A stretch of DNA of 7,225 nucleotides from the NCBI GenBank assembly GCA_946006895.1, contig CAMFZO010000075.1, positions 1 through 7,225 on the forward strand, given 5' to 3'. The stretch comes from an uncultured Clostridia bacterium. Its GTDB lineage: Bacteria; Bacillota; Clostridia; Oscillospirales; Oscillospiraceae. Position numbers and translations under genes: made by a program. Shown piece after piece: positions 1 through 4,224 of this stretch (the stretch's first letter is position 1; each line of letters opens with the position of its first letter). Under the pieces are notes generated by a model that saw only the letters and a list, made by a program, of their open reading frames with translations, was not told the DNA's origin and did not search any database.

Positions 1-45
1 ACACCTAAGCCTTCGTCGGCAGCGTCAGATGTGTATAAGAGACAG
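1..45 (+). other. Illumina Nextera i5 sequencing adapter (non-genomic contamination)
   Basis: Positions 13-45 match the Nextera read-1 transposase adapter exactly: a TCGTCGGCAGCGTC part (13-26) followed by the 19-base Tn5 mosaic end AGATGTGTATAAGAGACAG (27-45). Positions 5-12 read CTAAGCCT, which I recall as i5 index S508/N508, and ACAC at 1-4 fits the end of the P5 primer. The order P5 end, index, adapter, mosaic end, insert is that of an untrimmed tagmentation library molecule. Real sequence therefore starts at 46. A reading frame crossing the junction would begin MCIRDR, a familiar adapter-derived artefact. Confidence 0.97.
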
Positions 46-84
46 GTCCATTTCCGCCCGGCTGACGGGAAGAAAACCGCCCAT
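46..84 (-). CDS. N-terminal fragment of a probable YgiQ-family radical SAM protein (truncated by contig end)
   Basis: The dut stop codon sits in a TGATG motif, so an ATG at 84-82 shares one base with it. The 13 codons left before the adapter read MGGFLPVSRAEMD. From memory, YgiQ-family radical SAM proteins (UPF0313) commonly start with FLP(I/V)SR-x-(D/E)-M followed by a GWD segment, so the resemblance is good but rests on about ten residues. The radical SAM cysteine motif lies outside the window and cannot be seen. No strong ribosome binding site precedes the ATG, so translation is probably coupled to dut. If this is not a gene, the reading is a chance extension; the overlap geometry and family match make a gene more likely. 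Confidence 0.5.
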
Positions 85-524
85 CACCGTCTGCCCGTGG
101 AGCCGAAGCCGCCCTCGCCGCGCACCGTGTCGGACAGCTCCGACGCCTCGACAAATTTCGCTGTCAGATAGGGCGTCAGGATCATCTGGGCGATCCGCTC
201 ACCGTCCTCGATGGTCTGGGGGACGGTGCCGTGGTTGTGCAGGGGGACGAAAAATTCCCCCCGGTAGTCCGAGTCGATGACCCCGACCTTGTTGGCGGGG
301 GCCAGAGAACGCTTGGTGGCAAGGCCGCTGCGGGCAAATACCAATCCTGCGTAGCCCTCCGGGATTTCCATGGAAATGCCGATGGAGATGAGCCGCGTCT
401 CACCCGGCGCCAGGGTCACGGGGCCGTCCAGACAGGCGCACAGATCCGCGCCGGCGGAAAAGGCCGTGCCGTAGACCGGCAGCCGGGCGTTGTCTCTCAG
501 TTTTTTTACTTTTACTTCTTGCAT
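84..524 (-). CDS. dut: Deoxyuridine 5'-triphosphate nucleotidohydrolase (dUTPase)
   Basis: This cytoplasmic enzyme hydrolyses dUTP to dUMP and pyrophosphate, which keeps uracil out of DNA and supplies the dTMP precursor. The protein has 146 residues, the usual length for the homotrimeric family. All five family motifs are present in order: AGADL (24-28), RSGLA (65-69), NKVGVIDSDYRGE (78-90, with the presumed catalytic D84), GERIAQMIL (108-116) and the C-terminal glycine-rich arm RGEGGFGSTGR (135-145), whose F140 should stack on the uracil ring. The ATG at 524 is chosen because GGAGG (530-534) lies 5 bases upstream. A TTG four codons earlier at 536 would put that site inside the gene. It follows the hydrolase gene by 38 bases and overlaps the next gene at its stop codon. 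No key residue is missing. Confidence 0.97.
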   Translation of the reverse strand: MQEVKVKKLRDNARLPVYGTAFSAGADLCACLDGPVTLAPGETRLISIGISMEIPEGYAGLVFARSGLATKRSLAPANKVGVIDSDYRGEFFVPLHNHGTVPQTIEDGERIAQMILTPYLTAKFVEASELSDTVRGEGGFGSTGRR

Positions 525-529
525 AGGGG

Positions 530-534
530 CCTCC
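530..534 (-). promoter_or_regulatory. Ribosome binding site deciding the dut start
   Basis: On the minus strand GGAGG is followed by a 5-base spacer and ATG at 524. It rules out the upstream in-frame TTG at 536, which would contain the site within the coding region. Confidence 0.8.
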
Positions 535-545
535 AATTCATGAAC

Positions 546-564
546 AGGCCGCAGAAGGCGGCCT
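546..564 (-). other. Intercistronic hairpin between hydrolase and dut
   Basis: A perfect 7-base-pair stem (AGGCCGC / GCGGCCT) encloses a 5-base loop. It overlaps the last bases of the hydrolase stop codon (563-565) and ends about 11 bases before the dut Shine-Dalgarno site. On the minus strand only a weak, mixed T tract (GTTCATG) follows, so it is not a convincing intrinsic terminator. It could mark an RNA processing or stability point, or partly attenuate transcription. The function is inferred and the structure is seen. Confidence 0.4.
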
Positions 565-1510
565 ATTGCTCCAGTATCTTTTTCAGGAACGCCAGCAGGG
601 CCTTTTCATAGCCCTCCCGGTCCACCAGGTAGCTTCTGCCGTGAACCGCCCCGGGGACGGTGAACAGGACCTTGTTTTCCGACGTGCAGGCATCAAAAGT
701 CTGCCGGGACATGACGCAGGGGACAAAGGTGTCCGCCTCGCCGTGAGCCAGAAACAGCGGCAACCGGTTGGTCTTCATGGCCTCCCGGGTGGAGTATTCC
801 CGCAGGCCGAAGCCTGCGAACAGGCGGGTCTGCAGCCCGATGAGGGGCAGCAGCGGCCACGCGGGAAGATGTCTGGCCCGCAGCACGGCGCGGATGATCT
901 CCTCGGGGGAGGTAAAGCCGCAGTCGGCGACGACGCCCCGGACGTTGGCGGGAAAGGGTGTGCCGCTGGCCATGAGGACGGTGGTGGCGCCCATGGAAAG
1001 ACCGCCCAGGATTACCGGCTCTTCAGCGCCGAAGCGGGCGTTGTGCCAGTCCACCCAGGTGTGAACGTCGCGGCGCTCCCGGATGCCGAAGGTCATATAG
1101 GTGCCGCCGGACTTGCCCTGCGCCCGCTGATGAACCAGCACGATCCGAAAGCCCTGCGCGTAATAAAAGGGCAGAGAACAGCCGAAATCCGAGCAGGGAG
1201 AGCCGTGCCAGCCGTGAAACAGCAACAGAGTGCCCCGGGCATTTTCCCGGGGGATCAGCTCTCCCACCAGGGAAAGGCCGTCAAAGGAGGTTGCAGTGAC
1301 CTCCCGGGCACCGTGTTCCCGGAGCCAGACCTCAGCCTCGTCGATACAGGGCTTGAGATCGGCGTAGACTGCGTCGTGCATAAGCCGCTCCACAAAGGAG
1401 AAAAACCTTCCCCGGCCGCAGCAGACCAGACGCATAGCGATGTGGGAGAGGACGAAGATCAAAACAGCCAGGGCGGCCAGACAGATCAAAACGATCCAAA
1501 GGGGGTTCAT
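563..1510 (-). CDS. Membrane-anchored alpha/beta hydrolase (YqkD/BAAT-like serine hydrolase)
   Basis: The 315-residue protein has an N-terminal hydrophobic segment (about residues 4-27) that probably anchors it in the membrane, followed by a complete alpha/beta hydrolase fold. Visible landmarks are an oxyanion-hole motif HGWHG (99-103), the nucleophile elbow GLSMG with S172, the acidic residue D260 in HGEAD, and the catalytic histidine H290 in AVHGRSY. The closest style I recognise is the YqkD-like group of Firmicute hydrolases, whose substrate is generally unknown; an esterase or acyl-transfer role is possible. The ATG at 1510 is preceded by AAAGGAG with an 8-base spacer, and it overlaps the PAP2 stop codon as ATGA. 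An upstream in-frame extension to 1714 lies inside the PAP2 gene, is arginine/proline-rich and is not credible. No catalytic residue is missing. Confidence 0.88.
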   Translation of the reverse strand: MNPLWIVLICLAALAVLIFVLSHIAMRLVCCGRGRFFSFVERLMHDAVYADLKPCIDEAEVWLREHGAREVTATSFDGLSLVGELIPRENARGTLLLFHGWHGSPCSDFGCSLPFYYAQGFRIVLVHQRAQGKSGGTYMTFGIRERRDVHTWVDWHNARFGAEEPVILGGLSMGATTVLMASGTPFPANVRGVVADCGFTSPEEIIRAVLRARHLPAWPLLPLIGLQTRLFAGFGLREYSTREAMKTNRLPLFLAHGEADTFVPCVMSRQTFDACTSENKVLFTVPGAVHGRSYLVDREGYEKALLAFLKKILEQ

Positions 1511-2442
1511 TGTTCGCGCTCCTTTTTTGACAGACGGCGCAGTGCCGGGAAGGTGAGGGGCCACACGGCGGCGGCGAAGAACACCACGGCAAAATAGCGG
1601 AGGGCGTTGGTGCCGAGCCAGGTAAAGCCGACGGCGGAGAAGAGCAGCTTCAGACCCTCCTTGACGACCAGCAGACCCACAAGACCCAGGACGGTTTTCA
1701 GGATCTGCACCCACCAGACGGCCTTTTCCTCAAAGCGGATATAGCGCCGCTCGATGGGATAAGCGGCCAGGAAGCCCAGCAGCGCGCCGAAGAGGGAAAA
1801 GCTGTTTTTCCGTCCCTCGCGGATGTTCTCCAAGGCCTCCTCGCCCTCCGCCGGGAATTGGGTCAGATTGGCGTAGAGCACAAAGGCCAGAGAAATGGCC
1901 AGCATAACGCCGATGAGCGGATACATGCCGTGTTTACTGCCCGCGGCGCGGCGGACGATGGGATAAAACACAAACACCAGCACCGCCGCGATGCCCAGAG
2001 AGACGCCCACATCCAGCGGCGTGTGGACGCCCAGATACATCCGGGAGAAGGCCGTCAGCAGAAGAAGCGCCACGCAGACGATGCGCAGGGCCGTGTTTTT
2101 GTGCCAGCGGGCGATACCGCCCAGGGTGCCGGTGACGTTCTGGGTGTGGCCCGAGGGGAAGGAATAGCCTGTGGCTGCAGGCTTTGCCGCCTCCACGGCG
2201 GTAAACTCCGGGTCCCGGACCCAGGGGCGCGGGATGCGGCACAGCAGCTTGAGGAACTGGTTCAAAATGGTGCCGAAGAAGCCGACGAACAGGAGATAGT
2301 AGCCCTCCCACTTGTCCACGCACCAGAACACCGCCAGGGCGATGACGATGAACAGGATCTCGTCGCCCAGGTAGGTGAAGATCTGCATCAGCGTGTCCAG
2401 AAAGGGGGTGCGGATGGATTCCAGCCAGTAAAGCAGCGCCAT
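1507..2442 (-). CDS. PAP2-family integral membrane phosphatase
   Basis: All three phosphatase motifs of the PAP2 (type 2 phosphatidic acid phosphatase) superfamily are intact: K65-x6-RP (KLLCRIPRP, 65-73), PSGH (96-99) and SR-x5-H-x3-D (133-144). The expected catalytic residues are H99, H140 and D144. Such enzymes dephosphorylate lipid phosphates or polyprenyl pyrophosphates at the membrane; the actual substrate cannot be read here. Of 311 residues, the core takes about the first 165. The rest adds hydrophobic stretches near 174-193, 214-229, 245-271 and 281-300, giving roughly eight membrane segments, longer than a minimal six-helix PAP2. The ATG at 2442 follows AAGGAG (2450-2455) with a 7-base spacer. 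A longer in-frame extension to 2550 reads through tandem repeats and is rejected. It is the first gene of its group and is coupled to the hydrolase. Confidence 0.93.
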   Translation of the reverse strand: MALLYWLESIRTPFLDTLMQIFTYLGDEILFIVIALAVFWCVDKWEGYYLLFVGFFGTILNQFLKLLCRIPRPWVRDPEFTAVEAAKPAATGYSFPSGHTQNVTGTLGGIARWHKNTALRIVCVALLLLTAFSRMYLGVHTPLDVGVSLGIAAVLVFVFYPIVRRAAGSKHGMYPLIGVMLAISLAFVLYANLTQFPAEGEEALENIREGRKNSFSLFGALLGFLAAYPIERRYIRFEEKAVWWVQILKTVLGLVGLLVVKEGLKLLFSAVGFTWLGTNALRYFAVVFFAAAVWPLTFPALRRLSKKEREQ

Positions 2443-2484
2443 GGGATCACTCCTTTTTGCGAATTCAGCTAAGGACAAGAGATA

Positions 2485-2527
2485 GTGAATAGTGAATGGT
2501 GAACAGTGAATAGTGAACAAGTGAATA
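2485..2527. repeat. Heptamer tandem array, GTGAATA/GTGAACA type (6 units)
   Basis: Units of consensus GTGAA(T/C)(A/G) start at 2485, 2492, 2499, 2506 and 2513, exactly 7 bases apart. A sixth starts at 2521 after one extra A, and a degenerate GTGAG follows at 2529. A lone CTAAGGA at 2469-2475 matches the unit type found upstream of ileS. The array lies 43-85 bases upstream of the PAP2 start, in the likely promoter or leader zone. It resembles the short heptameric tandem repeats known in some other bacteria such as filamentous cyanobacteria. Confidence 0.85.
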
Positions 2528-2530
2528 AGT

Positions 2531-2550
2531 GAGGTGTGCGCTACGCGCAC
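2531..2550. repeat. GAGGTGT hairpin, copy 1
   Basis: GAGGT leads into a 6-base-pair perfect stem (GTGCGC / GCGCAC, 2536-2550) with loop TAC. An aligned 20-base counterpart lies at 7105-7124 upstream of ileS. The two copies differ at five positions: four form two compensated base pairs in the stem and one is in the loop. This indicates that the fold is maintained rather than the primary sequence. Confidence 0.7.
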
Positions 2551-2563
2551 GGATCAGATTTAC

Positions 2564-2584
2564 GGCGCGCCCAGTGGTCGCGCC
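2564..2584. repeat. GGCGCG palindrome
   Basis: GGCGCG (2564-2569) and CGCGCC (2579-2584) form a perfect 6-base-pair stem around a 9-base spacer. CCTAC follows immediately, echoing the inverted form of the GTAGGGGCG edge seen on neighbouring repeats. It probably belongs to the same family of short palindromic elements; no function is inferred. Confidence 0.5.
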
Positions 2585-2609
2585 CTACGAACACATGACA
2601 AACCCTTGC

Positions 2610-2733
2610 GTAGGGGCGGACGGGACGTTTGCGAGCGCCGCCGGTGGCGGATACAGCGAGCAAAAAGGAGTGGCAGCGGTCGAAATTTGAAGCCGCCGTT
2701 CGTGCGGCGCGCAAATTTCGGGCACCGCAACAG
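2610..2733 (+). repeat. Intergenic core repeat, copy A
   Basis: A GTAGGGGCGGAC edge begins at 2610, and the core shared with copy B runs from 2623 to 2733 (111 bases, three mismatches by my alignment). Copy C matches positions 2610-2698 with one mismatch. Two folds are visible. A small stem CCGCC-GGT-GGCGG lies at 2638-2650. A 40-base palindrome at 2681-2720 has a perfect 9-base-pair outer stem (CGAAATTTG / CAAATTTCG) and an inner GCCGC / GCGGC stem, and an extra GCGGT / ACCGC pairing (2676-2680 with 2724-2728) extends it past a 3-base bulge. GGGCGGAC (2614-2621) and its complement GTCCGCCC (2741-2748) bracket the unit. No protein is encoded. Confidence 0.85.
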
Positions 2734-2771
2734 ACCCTCTGTCCGCCCTTGCAGGCACGTGTTTTTTGATC

Positions 2772-3016
2772 GTAGGGGCGGCTATCAGCCGCCCGCATAC
2801 CCCGGCAGCATCCGCAGGGACGATGATTTTTGGCGGCGGGCCGTCCAGGGGACGTTTGCGAGCGCTGCCGGTGGCGGATACAGCGAGCAATAAGGAGTGG
2901 CAGCGGTCGAAATTTGAAGCCGCCGATCGTGCGGCGCGCAAATTTCGGGCACCGCAACAGGAGGCCGGCCCCTACGAGGGCGTGCGTTATAGCGGGCGGC
3001 TGATAGCCGCCCCTAC
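2772..3016. mobile_element. MITE-like 245-base element with perfect 25-base inverted termini
   Basis: The 25 bases at 2772-2796 are the exact reverse complement of those at 2992-3016. Each terminus starts GTAGGGGCGG, and each is itself a palindrome: an 8-base-pair stem GGGCGGCT / AGCCGCCC around a 3-base loop. Between them lie core repeat copy B and further GGCCGGCC-rich sequence. There is no coding capacity and no obvious target-site duplication (the flanks read GATC on the left and AATT on the right). It fits a non-autonomous, palindromic mobile repeat, although origin by two separate short palindromes inserting nearby is equally possible. Confidence 0.5.
2850..2960 (+). repeat. Intergenic core repeat, copy B
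   Basis: This is the same 111-base core as copy A, in the same orientation. Differences are C to T at 2866 (small stem, leaving a G-T wobble pair with the GGCGG arm), A to T within the AAAAAGGAG stretch, and T to A in the loop of the large palindrome (2908-2947). It lies between the 25-base inverted repeats. Its left edge lacks the GTAGGGGCGGAC block of copies A and C, having GGGCCGTCCAGG instead. Confidence 0.85.
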
Positions 3017-3042
3017 AATTATGCGCGAAAAAACATATCAAA

Positions 3043-4224
3043 TCATTCCAGCAACGCGCCGATGAGCTTTCCGTAGCCCTCGGCGCTTTTGGTCAGTTGC
3101 TCCACCAGGACGTATTCGTCGATGGTGTGGGCCAGGGCCTCCGGCGACGGGCCGTAGCCCACCGTGGGGATGCCCTTTTCACCTGCGTAATGGCTGCCGT
3201 TGGTGCAGAAGGAATAGTGGGTCAGAACCGGCGCGCCGCCCAGCTCCCGCAGCGCCGACAGACAGCGCCGGACAAAAGGCTCCTTTTCGGAGAACAGCCA
3301 GGCGGGGAAAAAGCGTTGGGCGCGGATGGTCTGCCCGGTATAGCAGCGCTTTTCCTCCTCCCGCAGACGGACGGAGGCGGTAAAATCGCCGTCCTCCCTT
3401 CCAACGCGCTCAATAACGGCCTCAATGGGAGCAAGCACGCTCTGCGGCGTGTCTCCCACCAACAGGCGGCGATCCAGCGTGGCGGTGCAGCGCTGGGGCA
3501 CCACCGACGCGCCGGGATAGGGGTCGGAAATGATGTCCGTCAGCTCCTGGATGCCTGTGCCCAGACCCTCCTGCACCCGGGGAACGAAGTCCTCCAGCGC
3601 GGCAAGGAGCTTCATCATCTTTTTCACGGCGTTGATGCCCTTTTCCGGGTTGGAGGAATGGGCGGGCCGTCCGACAGTCTCCAGAACCAGCTCCGCACGG
3701 CCCCGCTGACCGATCTTCAAATTCAAATCCGACGCCTCACCGATGATCACGTAGTCCGGCCGGACAGCCTTGCTCACCTCGCGGGCGCAGACGCCCTCGA
3801 ACAGCTCCTCATAGACCACGCCGGCCACGTAGATCTCACCGGCAAAGTCGCGGTTTTTCGCAAACCAGGCGGCGCCGGTCACCATGGCGGCCACGGCGCC
3901 CTTCATGTCCGAGGCGCCCCGTCCGCAGAGCCTGTCGCCCATGACCCGGCCGCAGAAGGGGTCGAAGCTCCAGCGCTCCGGCTCCCGGACGGGCACCGTG
4001 TCGATGTGCCCGTCCAGCAAAATCCGTTTGCCCGGACGGCTGCCCCGCAGACAGCCGACGACGTTGCCGCAGGCGTCAAAGCCCACGGCGTCGTAGCCCA
4101 GAGCCTTCATTTCCTCCGCAATGAGCTGCGCAGCGGCCTGTTCATTGCCGGAATAGCTCCGTGTTTGAATCAACCGTCCGCACAGATCCACCGTGCGGCG
4201 GTGAAGCTGCTGCAGATCCGTCAT
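3043..4224 (-). CDS. M20-family metallohydrolase, YgeY-like
   Basis: The 393-residue protein has the architecture of the M20/ArgE/DapE/carboxypeptidase G2 family, zinc-dependent hydrolases acting on amide bonds of amino acid derivatives. Candidate metal ligands are H73 and D75 (GHIDT), D106 (GRGASDMKG), E139/E140 (YEE, general base and ligand), E163 (GEASD) and H366 (AHTIDE). GQRGRAELVLETVGRPAHSS (172-191) falls in the dimerisation domain. Among relatives I recall, it is most like E. coli YgeY in the GQRGR segment, the STNG-like CTNGS (340-344) and the C-terminal IPTVGYGP (352-359), so selenium-linked hydrolase annotations may appear for it. The substrate is unproven. The ATG at 4224 overlaps the ileS stop as ATGA and has no strong Shine-Dalgarno site, so coupled translation is likely. 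A longer upstream frame inside ileS is arginine-rich shadow sequence. Confidence 0.9.
   Translation of the reverse strand: MTDLQQLHRRTVDLCGRLIQTRSYSGNEQAAAQLIAEEMKALGYDAVGFDACGNVVGCLRGSRPGKRILLDGHIDTVPVREPERWSFDPFCGRVMGDRLCGRGASDMKGAVAAMVTGAAWFAKNRDFAGEIYVAGVVYEELFEGVCAREVSKAVRPDYVIIGEASDLNLKIGQRGRAELVLETVGRPAHSSNPEKGINAVKKMMKLLAALEDFVPRVQEGLGTGIQELTDIISDPYPGASVVPQRCTATLDRRLLVGDTPQSVLAPIEAVIERVGREDGDFTASVRLREEEKRCYTGQTIRAQRFFPAWLFSEKEPFVRRCLSALRELGGAPVLTHYSFCTNGSHYAGEKGIPTVGYGPSPEALAHTIDEYVLVEQLTKSAEGYGKLIGALLE

Larger units (their letters stand above)
2443..3042. other. 600-base non-coding region made of nested palindromic repeats
   Basis: This gap separates the M20 gene stop from the PAP2 start. 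From left to right it contains the PAP2 ribosome binding site, a heptamer array (2485-2527), a covarying hairpin (2531-2550), a GGCGCG palindrome (2564-2584), core repeat copy A (2610-2733), and a 245-base segment bounded by inverted repeats (2772-3016) that holds core copy B. Minus-strand open frames across it are spurious: copies A and B start 227 bases apart, so one continuous frame reads the same repeat in two different registers. I see no clear sigma-70 promoter for PAP2 and no classical terminator with a T tract after the M20 gene. Confidence 0.85.

Noticed and set aside
43..58. A 16-base match between the contig start and 4236-4251 at the ileS 3' end
   Set aside because: Three bases are adapter, and the rest encodes the short string AEMD in both places. 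The match stops immediately on both sides, so I treat it as coincidence and not a duplication or misassembly.
29..280. Plus-strand frame beginning MCIRDR
   Set aside because: It starts inside the sequencing adapter and runs antisense to dut.
2485..2527. Heptamer array considered as a CRISPR array
   Set aside because: The repeats are 7 bases and directly abutting, with no spacers, and there are no cas genes.
1507..2550. N-terminal extension of the PAP2 protein to 2550
   Set aside because: The extra 36 codons translate the heptamer array, and the AAGGAG at 2450-2455 positions translation at 2442.
2772..2796. Strong GGGCGGCT/AGCCGCCC hairpin considered as an intrinsic terminator (also at 2992-3016)
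   Set aside because: Neither copy is followed by a T tract on either strand, and the perfect inverted pairing of the two copies fits repeat termini better.
2541..3041. A 166-residue minus-strand open frame across the intergenic repeats (and shorter ones within it)
   Set aside because: It is built from non-coding repeats. Core copies A and B are read in two different registers within it, it has no convincing ribosome binding site, and it ends in hairpin DNA.
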